Of a stretch of 64,000 nucleotides of DNA, positions 8,575-16,915 are shown piece after piece (the first letter of the stretch is position 1; every line of letters begins with the position of its first letter). The position numbers and the translations under genes were made by a program. This DNA is from Chloroflexota bacterium (GTDB lineage Bacteria; Chloroflexota; Dehalococcoidia; FW602-bin16), in contig SCTZ01000222.1 in the NCBI GenBank assembly GCA_004297765.1, forward strand, positions 1-64,000, read 5' to 3'. The notes beneath the pieces were generated by a model. The model did not search any database, was not told where the DNA came from, and worked only from the letters and a program-made list of their open reading frames with translations.

Positions 8575-8884
8575 TCACCTTGACGCCGGGCTTTCCTCAG
8601 TGCTACGATCGGCTGGCCGGCAGAGTCCGCTAGGTTCGAGCAAGGAACTCCGGTTCCGACCCTGAGATGGTGGCCATCGTGGTCTACGGCGCCTTCACGG
8701 CGCCGATCTACGACGAGCCTATCGCGCAACAGAAGGCTCTGCAGGCGCCGGAGAAGCATGTGCCGAAAAGCGATGAGCGACATAGGGTGGCGCAGGACAA
8801 CGATCCCCAAGGATCATCGTCCCGCGCTTGGTGTCAAAATGCGCCGACGACCAAGGTGAGCGCACCGCCAAAGTGCGTTCTTTC
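8575..8884. other. Divergent intergenic region, no supported gene
   Basis: This stretch lies between the divergent tgt and the first island gene. Short inverted repeats are visible (GGCGCCTTCACGGCGCC near 8690; ACGATCC...GGATCATCGT near 8800), but frames on both strands carry no recognisable motif. It marks the left edge of the accessory island. I see no integrase, tRNA gene or att-like direct repeat. Confidence 0.4.
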
Positions 8885-8914
8885 CTTACAACTGCCGAAT
8901 GAATGCGGTATACT
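8885..8914 (+). promoter_or_regulatory. Promoter of the left-arm island operon, leaderless geometry
   Basis: -35 CTTACA (8885-8890, 4/6) and -10 TATACT (8909-8914) with an 18-bp spacer. The -10 is followed by six nucleotides and then ATG 8921, the same geometry as tgt, so the transcript is probably leaderless. No Shine-Dalgarno sequence precedes this ATG. Confidence 0.55.
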
Positions 8915-8920
8915 CACTTC

Positions 8921-9415
8921 ATGGCTAGCTACCTGTTAATCCTTTCATGTTCCCAGCGAAAAAGCTCGGTCTCCGGGTTGATTCCAGCTGTTGACCGATA
9001 TGAAGGCGTAAACTTCCGGGTTGTCAGAAAGGCAATGCGTGAGGGCTACTGGCCGAACCGGTTGGACGCTCTGGTTCTATCGGCCAAGTTCGGCCTGATC
9101 GAGTTAGGTACGCCTATTGAGCACTACGATTCGAGGATGACACGAGCGCGCGCGTTGGAGATTCGATCACTAGTCATTCCTGCTATCCTTGAGCGAACGA
9201 GCACTGGACAGTACACTGAGGTTTTCCTCAATATGGGAAGAACGTACAGAATAGCACTTGAGGGATGGGACGCGAGCTTGGATCGATCCATTCGCGTGAC
9301 CTACGCTTCAGGCGGAATCGGACAGAAAGCAGGGGAGATGCGGCGTTGGCTGATCGAAAAAGCAGAGACCGCAAACAATTTGTCCAGCTCACACTTCCCT
9401 TCGATGAGGCAGTAA
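8921..9415 (+). CDS. Small CSxxK-motif protein, DUF6884/archaeosine-synthase-core-like
   Basis: A 164-aa cytoplasmic protein. The N-terminal LILSCSQRK (C10, K14), the central LVLSAKFGLIE (K56) and EHYDSRM (D70) match the pattern of DUF6884/DUF5591-type proteins (CSxxK ... LSAKYGL ... YD), a fold shared with the core domain of archaeosine synthase ArcS, which has a CSxxK motif and acts on preQ0 placed in tRNA by a TGT. Family knowledge is from memory; the residues are seen. It is the first gene of a plus-strand operon ending in a TGT-like protein, which strengthens a role in 7-deazaguanine chemistry, perhaps on DNA. Its 3' end overlaps the next gene by about 70 bp. The alternative start at 8903 lies upstream of the -10 and is rejected. 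Function inferred only. Confidence 0.65.
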   Translation: MASYLLILSCSQRKSSVSGLIPAVDRYEGVNFRVVRKAMREGYWPNRLDALVLSAKFGLIELGTPIEHYDSRMTRARALEIRSLVIPAILERTSTGQYTEVFLNMGRTYRIALEGWDASLDRSIRVTYASGGIGQKAGEMRRWLIEKAETANNLSSSHFPSMRQ

Positions 9416-10899
9416 GCTGCTCCCCGCACAAGCAGCAACCACTAGATGCTCAGCAGATCGCTAGAGAGATCGCTAAGCATCCCCACATCTTTGTTGCACT
9501 TGTACAAAACACCCTCACAGTGGCTCACAGCCTCCGCGACAACTACTTCAGAAATACCGCCGGGTTGGTTTCAAAACTACGCGAACAACTCGGTACAACC
9601 AATGGCGCTGAACCGGGCACACAGCCACTGTTTGCGATTGAGGCTGTCGACCCTAAGCTGGGTTGGGACGATCTGAGGGGAGAGGAGATTGCCTTCATCG
9701 ATGGCGGCATTGGTTCAGTGGAAATCCTGAGCCAAGTGCCGATGTTGCTCCGGGTAGGCACTTACAAGGTCAAGACTGGGGAGACGATTCTCAGTCAACG
9801 CGAAGAATTCGGTTTTTACCCGGTGATATTTGGCGACCTTGCTGGCGGCAGTAAGGAGCGAAAGGATTATCCCGACATTGTGCGAATTATCGCGGAATTG
9901 TTGGGAGTGCTCCACACACTGCATCGCTACCCAGAGCTGGATATCCTGGTTCTGCATGGTCCGCTCGTCTACCTGATGGGCCAGTATGCAGGCCATATTC
10001 CCTTTACCGAGGGGGATATGGACACATACTTGCGAAACTACAGCCTAGATCAGGACCTGAAGACAGAGTTTCAATCAGAAGCCGAGCACATTTATCCGCA
10101 AATGACCGGGCAATGGCGCTCATCGTACTGGTTGGGACGTCTGGAGGGGCAGTACGAGCCGATCTGTCTCATTCGGTTCCTCCTGTGGAAGATCCTGCAG
10201 TTGGCTACTGACGAGAGACGTCCGAAGAAGACGTTGATTTGCGGCGTAGCAGAGCGCGGCACGAGCTCAGAGTTCCTGCGACGTTTCGTATTTCAGAAAG
10301 CGTTCGAGCGCGACCGTGATTTCTTCAACGGCATCTTTGGGCGAAAGGACATTAATTCAGCCAAGGCTGCCGTAGATCGATTGGGGTACAACGATCCACT
10401 GTTACTCTCGATGCTGCTGAGGTCTGGAGAGTACTCTGAGCCTTTCGACATGGACAGCAAGTACCGAGAGTTTAGGGGAGCCATAGGTGGAACGGAAGTA
10501 GATGATGTCAGGGTGGACTACACCGTTTTTCGTCCGGACGGGTCATTCCCGTTTCCTCGGGTTAGCGGTTTCTACTTGCAGGTGTCTGACCACACCTTTC
10601 CCATCCGGATAGAGGTCTTCGGTGACCTGGCCTCTCGGCAGGTACGAGACGTAGCGCAGCGCATATACCTGTATTCGACGCTGCTCCCGGGCTATGCCTT
10701 TCCCGTCGGACTCGATATCGCTGACAAGTTCGCCAAGGTGCCCCAGTGGCTGACCGATGCCTACGGGAAGCTGATCAAGTACCATCTTCGAACGCAGTTG
10801 TACGAGGGTAGGATAACGGATGAGCAGATGCGCCGGATTCTCATTCAGGCTTTATACTTAACCCAGCGGGACTGGCTGTTTCGACCCATAGTTCGGTAA
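9346..10899 (+). CDS. NurA-domain nuclease-like protein (first copy)
   Basis: About 517 aa. NurA proteins are Mn-dependent 5'-3' nucleases that partner with HerA translocases. Seen: EEIAFIDGGIGSVEIL (D119) resembling NurA motif I, LDILVLHGPLVYLMGQY where many NurA proteins have a DG(S/P)L motif, LICGVAERGTSSEFLRRF resembling the basic motif after it, and a C-terminal GFYLQVSDHTFPIRIEVFGD typical of NurA. The His in LHGPL replaces the expected Asp, so catalysis is uncertain. The TTG start at 9346 is chosen because AGGGGAG lies 8 bp upstream; the longer frame from 9265 overlaps the preceding gene by 151 bp and has an unlikely Arg-rich N-terminus. HerA follows 17 bp later, as in archaeal nurA-herA pairs. 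Confidence 0.75.
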   Translation: MADRKSRDRKQFVQLTLPFDEAVSCSPHKQQPLDAQQIAREIAKHPHIFVALVQNTLTVAHSLRDNYFRNTAGLVSKLREQLGTTNGAEPGTQPLFAIEAVDPKLGWDDLRGEEIAFIDGGIGSVEILSQVPMLLRVGTYKVKTGETILSQREEFGFYPVIFGDLAGGSKERKDYPDIVRIIAELLGVLHTLHRYPELDILVLHGPLVYLMGQYAGHIPFTEGDMDTYLRNYSLDQDLKTEFQSEAEHIYPQMTGQWRSSYWLGRLEGQYEPICLIRFLLWKILQLATDERRPKKTLICGVAERGTSSEFLRRFVFQKAFERDRDFFNGIFGRKDINSAKAAVDRLGYNDPLLLSMLLRSGEYSEPFDMDSKYREFRGAIGGTEVDDVRVDYTVFRPDGSFPFPRVSGFYLQVSDHTFPIRIEVFGDLASRQVRDVAQRIYLYSTLLPGYAFPVGLDIADKFAKVPQWLTDAYGKLIKYHLRTQLYEGRITDEQMRRILIQALYLTQRDWLFRPIVR

Positions 10900-10916
10900 G
10901 GCAAGGAGTTACCGTC

Positions 10917-12638
10917 ATGAATAACCAGCGAACGATGGTAGGTACGGTGGTGGGCGAGTCTACCACACAGGAGTTCAGAATAGCAGTCACGCCTGGCGAA
11001 GTTCAAGTTCAGGACCTCATCGCCCTAGACGCACTGGTCGAGGACGAGGGCGGAGAGAAAATGGATATCCGCATTTGGGCCAAGATAGAGGCCATCGAGC
11101 GGATGAACCCACTTTTCCCCCTTGAGTCGGGGCAAGAGCTCGCGGATCTGCGAGTCAATCCGTTTGATACCGTAATCTCGATGTCACGCGAGATGATCAC
11201 GGCCCAATGCCGCATACTTGGATACGAGCAGAAGCAAGAGCATGGCAAGTACCGACCGCTGAAGAAGTTGCGTTATCCGCCTCAGCCGGCATCGTCAGCA
11301 TATCGCCCCGTCAAGGAGGAGTTGCAGCGGCTCATTATGGGCGAACTAGGTGAAGGTCACCGGGCGCATCGTCGACTAGATATTGGCTGGCTATCCGCTC
11401 GGCGGGATGTCGACCTGTTTATCGACGGACACCCTATAGTAGCGCGGCACGTTGCCATCCTGGCAATGACTGGCGCTGGAAAGAGTTGGACGGCGAAACG
11501 GATAGTGGAGCAACTGGCACAAAAGAAATATCCCATCGTGATTTTTGATCCGCACGGGGAGTATGCTAGCCTAGCCGAGGTGGCCAAACTGTCGGGACAG
11601 GTACGCAACTACTACGCCTTCGTTCGTGTGCTCGATGAGGACGCAAGCGATGTCGTAAGGCTTATTGGCGGACTCAGCGGTTCATCGTTGTCGCCTAGGA
11701 TGGAAGATCTGTTTGGCGACTTATTTGAATTCGCCCAGCATATACTGACAGATCCCGAACAACGGCAGGAACTGAGAGATTGGCTGCTACAGATTCGCGA
11801 TAACCAATATCTTTCTCAGTATGGACTTAATGATGATCTGTTCGGCATAGCGACCATAGGCGACTATGCCAGAGAACTGATCATCAGCGGAAATCAGCCC
11901 GTGCTCGCGCAATTGCAGAGTTGGGGGTACAACGGCGTTACAGGTCTGAACAGACGAGACGCAGAAACCCTGAAGGGAATAGCATGGCGTGCTCGCAAAG
12001 CTGCAGCTGCTTTGGCGCGCATGGCGTCTATAAACCGCCGGATCTCAAAGGGACAAGAGGCATTACCGACCGAAACTCGGCAGTTAGTGGATAAAGGACG
12101 GATCAGCGTAATCGGTTTGGCTGGGTATTCGTCCGATATCCGGGCAAGCATATACAGCCTTGTCATGGATAAACTATTCAATGACCGCGTCCAGGATTCG
12201 ATTCGATTGCCATTCCTGTTGGTTCTGGAAGAAGCACACAACTTCGTGCCAGACACCCCGCTGAGCGATCCGGAGAAACAGGCGTTACAAATCACGAGGC
12301 AGATTGCGCAAGAGGGCCGAAAGTTTGGCGTCGGCCTGGTCATGATAAGCCAACGTCCGTCGCGACTGGATCAGACCGCTCTTTCTCAGTGCAACTCCTT
12401 TGTGATCATGCGGTTAGTGAACCCAGCGGATCAGCAGTTTGTTCGACGAGTGATTGAGACCATCGGGGAACAAGAAGCAAGGCTACTACCTGACCTCGAT
12501 GTCGGGGAAGCCATCATTTCTGGGCAGAGTGTGCAGTTCCCATTACTAGTCCAGATCAAGCCACCTCAAGCGCGAAGCAAGAAGGAGGAAGAGGATCTGA
12601 TCCGTGATGTCCTGAACTATACGGCGGGTAAGAACTAA
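10917..12638 (+). CDS. HerA-like DNA translocase/helicase ATPase (first copy)
   Basis: A 573-aa FtsK/HerA-superfamily ATPase, expected to form a hexameric ring pumping duplex DNA to NurA. Seen: an N-terminal HAS-barrel (residues 1-110), Walker A MTGAGKS (184-190) in a DUF87-type core, IFDPHGEY (209-216), Walker B LLVLEEAHNF (434-443), a sensor/arginine region ISQRPSRLDQTALSQCN (477-492) and a C-terminal charged tail. All catalytic motifs are intact. A good AAGGAG precedes the ATG. It follows the NurA gene by 17 bp and the TGT-like gene begins 2 bp after its stop. By eye, codon use is more AT-rich than in the neighbouring housekeeping genes, consistent with horizontal transfer. Confidence 0.9.
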   Translation: MNNQRTMVGTVVGESTTQEFRIAVTPGEVQVQDLIALDALVEDEGGEKMDIRIWAKIEAIERMNPLFPLESGQELADLRVNPFDTVISMSREMITAQCRILGYEQKQEHGKYRPLKKLRYPPQPASSAYRPVKEELQRLIMGELGEGHRAHRRLDIGWLSARRDVDLFIDGHPIVARHVAILAMTGAGKSWTAKRIVEQLAQKKYPIVIFDPHGEYASLAEVAKLSGQVRNYYAFVRVLDEDASDVVRLIGGLSGSSLSPRMEDLFGDLFEFAQHILTDPEQRQELRDWLLQIRDNQYLSQYGLNDDLFGIATIGDYARELIISGNQPVLAQLQSWGYNGVTGLNRRDAETLKGIAWRARKAAAALARMASINRRISKGQEALPTETRQLVDKGRISVIGLAGYSSDIRASIYSLVMDKLFNDRVQDSIRLPFLLVLEEAHNFVPDTPLSDPEKQALQITRQIAQEGRKFGVGLVMISQRPSRLDQTALSQCNSFVIMRLVNPADQQFVRRVIETIGEQEARLLPDLDVGEAIISGQSVQFPLLVQIKPPQARSKKEEEDLIRDVLNYTAGKN

Positions 12639-12640
12639 CA

Positions 12641-13699
12641 GTGCTTGTCGTGGCGGGCCTCACGCTCAAGAACCTAAATCCCCGCGTTTGGGACCCGAAA
12701 TCGCCATACTACATTCCAGAACTCCGGGCCGTTATGGTTTCGTATGCAGATTTCCGCCGAATGCCCGCTCGAAGGAAGGCTGTGATGGAGAAGGGAATCC
12801 ATGCATCCCTGAACATATCTGCGGAAGTGAGCGTCTACCTGGACAACGGCTCCTTCGGCCTTTTGGGCACTGAAGACACGGTATCAAGACATGAACGCGA
12901 AATCCTGAGAAAGGAGTATGAGGAATTCGTTGGCAAGGGCAAACCCGATTGGTGCCCTATCCCGCAGGATTTCATTCCCACCCCCCAAATGACACCAGAT
13001 CGTCAGCGCCGGTGCTTCCTGCGCACAATGCGAGTCAATCGGGACTACTCACATGATGGTTATGTGCCGGTTGTTCACGTGGGCCAGTTCTTAACGAGAT
13101 ACCTTACCGCGATGCAAAGGCACGGGACGCTATCTTTGAAGCAGTCGATCGCGATCGGTGGAATCGTGCCAAACCTACTGCGCGCACCGAAAGCGATGCC
13201 CTACGTTGACATCTTGGCAGGACTCAAACGAGTCCGCGATACATTCGTCGACAGGAAGATACACATTTTCGGTGTCGGCGGAACGGCCACGCTTCACCTT
13301 GCGATCTTGCTGGGAATGGATTCCGCGGATTCAAGCGGATGGCGCAACCGTGCCGCTCGGGGACTCGTGCAATTGCCAGGCACCGGGGATCGCATGGTAG
13401 CCGATTTAGGCAGTTGGCGTGGACGAGCGCTCACCAAGGACGAACTGGAAGCGTTGCGTGCCTGCCCTTGTCCGGCTTGTGCGCAGTTCGGGTTGGATGG
13501 GCTGAAGGCGCGCGGCATGGACGGATTCTGCAACCGGGCGACGCATAATCTGTGGGTCTTGCTCACGGAGGCAAGAGATATAGAGTCCCATCTCTCAGAT
13601 GGTAGCTACGCCCTATGGCACGAGCGTCACCTAGATAATTCAACTTACTTGCCACTCATCCGGCTAGCTCTGGACCAACATGTGTCACCCCTCCCGTAG
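12641..13699 (+). CDS. Divergent TGT-family (DpdA-like) base-exchange protein
   Basis: A 352-aa protein that aligns by eye with the tRNA-guanine transglycosylase barrel. VYLDNGSFG (D68) matches the substrate-pocket DSGGF; SIAIGGIVPNL matches YAIGG; IHIFGVGGTATLHLAI (GVG 211-213) precedes GMDSADSSGWRNRAARG, in which D227/D230 match the DMFDxxxPTRxARNG nucleophile block; the zinc site is kept as CPCPAC (C275, C277, C280) and H302 in ATHNLWVLL. The segment between the Cys cluster and the His is shorter than in tRNA enzymes. DpdA proteins are TGT relatives that insert preQ0 into DNA, and this context (HerA-NurA, CSxxK protein, separate canonical tgt nearby) favours DNA over tRNA as substrate. The start is GTG, 2 bp after the HerA stop. 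Not a duplicate of tgt: identity is confined to motifs. Confidence 0.78.
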   Translation: MLVVAGLTLKNLNPRVWDPKSPYYIPELRAVMVSYADFRRMPARRKAVMEKGIHASLNISAEVSVYLDNGSFGLLGTEDTVSRHEREILRKEYEEFVGKGKPDWCPIPQDFIPTPQMTPDRQRRCFLRTMRVNRDYSHDGYVPVVHVGQFLTRYLTAMQRHGTLSLKQSIAIGGIVPNLLRAPKAMPYVDILAGLKRVRDTFVDRKIHIFGVGGTATLHLAILLGMDSADSSGWRNRAARGLVQLPGTGDRMVADLGSWRGRALTKDELEALRACPCPACAQFGLDGLKARGMDGFCNRATHNLWVLLTEARDIESHLSDGSYALWHERHLDNSTYLPLIRLALDQHVSPLP

Positions 13700-13753
13700 A
13701 GTTGCCATCCCCACGTCCCCAACGACGCCTCAGCCATCCGGCTCCTATTTGAA

Positions 13754-16700
13754 CTAAGCACTCAAGATGCCTTGGTCATGGTCGCCATCTACTCCCGATG
13801 ACACGTAACCGTCTGAACCCGACCCCGGACTTAAAACGGTCGCAGTTCCCCCCTGCTTCTGAACGAACCAGCGGTACGGAAAATGGCGTTGTACTACGGT
13901 GCTGTGCGATGAGATAATAACGCTACTGGCAAGCCCAAGACTCAAGATGCCACGACTTGTGTCCGTCAGTTGCAGCGCTAGAGCGTCACGCTTGTGTTCG
14001 TCGAGCGCTCCAAAGCCTTCGTCAATGATGATGGTGCCCGCCTGCCCATGTGCGACGCGCTTATGCAGCGCCAGGGCCAGCGCTAAAGCGACGCGGAACT
14101 GCTCACCTCCCGACAGGAATTCGAAAAACCTGGGCTGAGCTACAGGGTCGCTAGTATCTACGATATGGATGTCCTGAAGGTGAACGCCACGGCCCCGACG
14201 TGCGGCACCGAGACGTATACGTAGCGGGTCTCCCAGCAAGGACAGAACCTCGTTTACCTCCTGAGCGATTTGCTGCTGCGCTTGTTCAGCCACCTGAACT
14301 TGAATCGGTCCACCTTCCTTCAAGAGGTCGGCAAGCTCAGAGTACGTCTCTGACTCCTCCGATGCGTCATTGATCTGCCGCTCGTACGTAGCGGATTTGG
14401 CACGCCGGTCAGTCAACCCATTCAGGTCCTCCTCGAGGCGCCTCTTGATATCGTTCTGAGAGAGTTCTGCCTCGCGCGCTTCCTTTTCGCACGCGTGGGC
14501 ATCCTCGACAGGAATGCGGCACTTTAGATCAATTGCATCCATCGCTTGCAGTTTTTCCGTCAACTGGGCTTCGACCTGAGTCAACTGTCCACTCGCCCGT
14601 TCAAGTTCAGATAACCGCTCAGCTGATTCGCGTCGACTTTCCACACTCTGTCGTTCCGTCTCGTAAGCTTCGCGCGAGGCTAGGGCGGTAGCCCAAGCTG
14701 ATCCGAGTTTCGCGGCGATATCATCAGCCTCCCCGTCTGCCGTGACGGCCTCACGCTTTCTTGAATCTGCACTGGCTCGCCCCGTCTGTATCTTTTCCGC
14801 GAGGGCCGTCACTTCCGTCAACAGGACGCGGATAGCTTCTTGAGCGCATCTCGACTTCTGATCCAGCAATTCAATCCTTGGGCTCCACTTCTCTGCCCAC
14901 TTCTGCGCTGCAGCCGCTCGCTCCTGCAGGTCCTTGGGCTCTTCAGTCTCGCCAAGTGGCGGTGCATCGGCAGTCCGTCGGCCTCGTAGCGTCTTCAGGG
15001 TCGCGTTCATCTCCCGGACGCGTTGCCTCGCCCGATTGAGAGCGTCCGCTTCAGACTCTACGTTGTGCAAGCCATCGGCAACGCGGTCTCTTTCGTCGGC
15101 AACCCACCGTAGCGTGACTAGGTCGAGTTCTCCTTCGTATTCACTGTGATGCTTGATGATTTCAGAACGAAGGTTGTCGGATTTCCGAGTAACTTGATCG
15201 ACGTTGGCCTCTAATTCGCGCAGGCCTTGCCGAGCGGATACAACCCGCCGTTGCGCATGCTCTTGCGTCCTCTGTCCCGACCGAAGATGCTTTGCGGTTC
15301 TCTCTTCTGCTGCCTTAGAGTCTTCGTGCTGCCGTTTTGTCTCCTGCAGTTTCCACTGCAGCGACTGTAGCGTCGTGGTCTCCGTGGCAAGCATTGCCTT
15401 CACATGAGCATGTCTGTCCTCGTCCAGTTCCTGGCCGCAGACGGGGCATTCGCCTTCCCCTCCAGAAAGACGGCCGTGGCTCTGGATGCGACCCTTGAGC
15501 TGCGCTACTTGCTCGTTCAACTGTTCGACTTGCTTCCCCAAGACAACACGGTCCATATGCGCCTGCCGTGCGCTCTCGTTCCTCTGTTCAACCACGGGGC
15601 CTACGATGGCACGACGCCGCTCGGCGACAGAGATGCACGCTTTCGCTGATGCGGCCGCTGCGTTAGCTCGCTCGAAATCCTGCCGGTAGGTGGCGAGCAA
15701 TTCCAGCCGTACCAGCGCGTTTTCCCTTTTTCGCCACTCAGCCAACTCGGTGTCTTTGCCGTCAAGGAGTTCGACCTCTCGTGTCGTGCCTACTAGGCCG
15801 CATCGAGTCTCGGCTATTTCTGCTTCCAGAGAAAGGGCAATCGCCTGATTGCGCGTAGCTTCTACACTGCGACGCAAGGCGGGCAGTGCTTTTTCATTGA
15901 GTACACGGTAGTGTATCTCCGCCTTGGACAGTGCTGCTTGTTGAAGCCGACGGGCCTTCTCGTTGGTGTCGGCCTGGGCCAGCGCCTCTTGCGCTTCGAC
16001 GCGCGTCCGTCCAGCCTCCTTCCTGCACCTCCAATGCCGATCGAGCATGGCCGCTGCGCGATCCCATTGTGCCACCAAATCAGCGTCACGACGGATGGCT
16101 GCCGCGTCTCCTATCAACTGTACAAACCGCTTCCGTTGCGCAAGCAATGCCTGTCGGTTCGCTTCAAGGCCGTTCCAACGCTCCGCGCCCCGCGAAATTG
16201 CCGCAGCATGCTCAACCTGCTGCTGTGCCATCTCCACCTCGGTGCTCGCGGATTCAAGCCTACATTCCAGCGCGTCCAAGGCCTCGTCTGAAACATCGCC
16301 CAAGGCGCTCAATCCCCCCTGCGCCTCCTTTTGGCGATCACTGGCTCGCCCAGCGCACTTTTGGGCGCGCTGGGACAGCTCGGTGTATCGGCTTAGGTCG
16401 AGCAGGCTAGCAAACCGTTTGATCCTGTCCGTCGCTGTCCCGTACTCTGAACGTGATCCCCGCAGAAAAAACGCAGTTTGTCCTTGTCGCAGAAATATGG
16501 CCGAGTGGAAGAGATCAACGTCCGGGAGGCGCGGCTTCAGCCAAGTCCACGCTGCCGCGACGCCATCGCCCACGTTGATTGGCCGCCATGTGCCCACGTG
16601 CTGGTCCCATGATTCTACCTGTCCACCGAGGTTGCCTTTCCTTGCATCCAAATGGCAAGTCACTCGGTAGCGCTCCTGTCCCAACTGTACCACGACCTGC

Positions 16701-16915
16701 GCCATCGCCCGCTGGGACCCATGCTTTACGAGCAAATTCACCCCCTGATCGCCCCCTCGGTGTCTTCCATATAGCGCGTACTCGACACCGTCGAACAAAG
16801 CTGATTTTCCAGATCCGTTTTCGCCGCAGACTAGCCAGAGCGGTGATTCGGTGAATTCGACCGCGCTGTCTTCATGGCTAAGAAAGTTCTTCAGCCGGAT
16901 CGCCTCAATGATCAT
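13754..16915 (-). CDS. sbcC: Rad50/SbcC-like SMC ATPase
   Basis: A 1053-aa Rad50/SbcC protein that tethers and opens DNA ends for Mre11/SbcD. Seen: Walker A GENGSGKS (31-38), two long Glu/Arg/Gln-rich coiled-coil arms, a central zinc hook CPVC (490-493) in GEGECPVCGQEL, the ABC signature FLSGGEQFRVALALALAL in the C-terminal lobe and Walker B GTIIIDEGFGALDE. Length matches SbcC (~1050) rather than eukaryotic Rad50. ATG 16915 overlaps the sbcD stop as ATGA, so translation is coupled; the longer frame (to 16942) is not needed. Last gene of a minus-strand operon. It meets the TGT-like gene tail to tail with a 54-bp gap. The C-terminal tail after TVVQRHFPYRWFV is Gly/Ser/Asp-rich and poorly conserved. 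Confidence 0.93.
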   Translation of the reverse strand: MIIEAIRLKNFLSHEDSAVEFTESPLWLVCGENGSGKSALFDGVEYALYGRHRGGDQGVNLLVKHGSQRAMAQVVVQLGQERYRVTCHLDARKGNLGGQVESWDQHVGTWRPINVGDGVAAAWTWLKPRLPDVDLFHSAIFLRQGQTAFFLRGSRSEYGTATDRIKRFASLLDLSRYTELSQRAQKCAGRASDRQKEAQGGLSALGDVSDEALDALECRLESASTEVEMAQQQVEHAAAISRGAERWNGLEANRQALLAQRKRFVQLIGDAAAIRRDADLVAQWDRAAAMLDRHWRCRKEAGRTRVEAQEALAQADTNEKARRLQQAALSKAEIHYRVLNEKALPALRRSVEATRNQAIALSLEAEIAETRCGLVGTTREVELLDGKDTELAEWRKRENALVRLELLATYRQDFERANAAAASAKACISVAERRRAIVGPVVEQRNESARQAHMDRVVLGKQVEQLNEQVAQLKGRIQSHGRLSGGEGECPVCGQELDEDRHAHVKAMLATETTTLQSLQWKLQETKRQHEDSKAAEERTAKHLRSGQRTQEHAQRRVVSARQGLRELEANVDQVTRKSDNLRSEIIKHHSEYEGELDLVTLRWVADERDRVADGLHNVESEADALNRARQRVREMNATLKTLRGRRTADAPPLGETEEPKDLQERAAAAQKWAEKWSPRIELLDQKSRCAQEAIRVLLTEVTALAEKIQTGRASADSRKREAVTADGEADDIAAKLGSAWATALASREAYETERQSVESRRESAERLSELERASGQLTQVEAQLTEKLQAMDAIDLKCRIPVEDAHACEKEAREAELSQNDIKRRLEEDLNGLTDRRAKSATYERQINDASEESETYSELADLLKEGGPIQVQVAEQAQQQIAQEVNEVLSLLGDPLRIRLGAARRGRGVHLQDIHIVDTSDPVAQPRFFEFLSGGEQFRVALALALALHKRVAHGQAGTIIIDEGFGALDEHKRDALALQLTDTSRGILSLGLASSVIISSHSTVVQRHFPYRWFVQKQGGTATVLSPGSGSDGYVSSGVDGDHDQGILSA

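Noticed and set aside
8903-8920. Upstream ATG for the CSxxK gene
   Set aside because: It lies before the -10 box, so it could not be on the predicted transcript; ATG 8921 fits the family start.
9265-9345. Longer N-terminus for the first NurA gene
   Set aside because: It would overlap the upstream gene by 151 bp with an Arg-rich, unconserved sequence; TTG 9346 has a good ribosome site.
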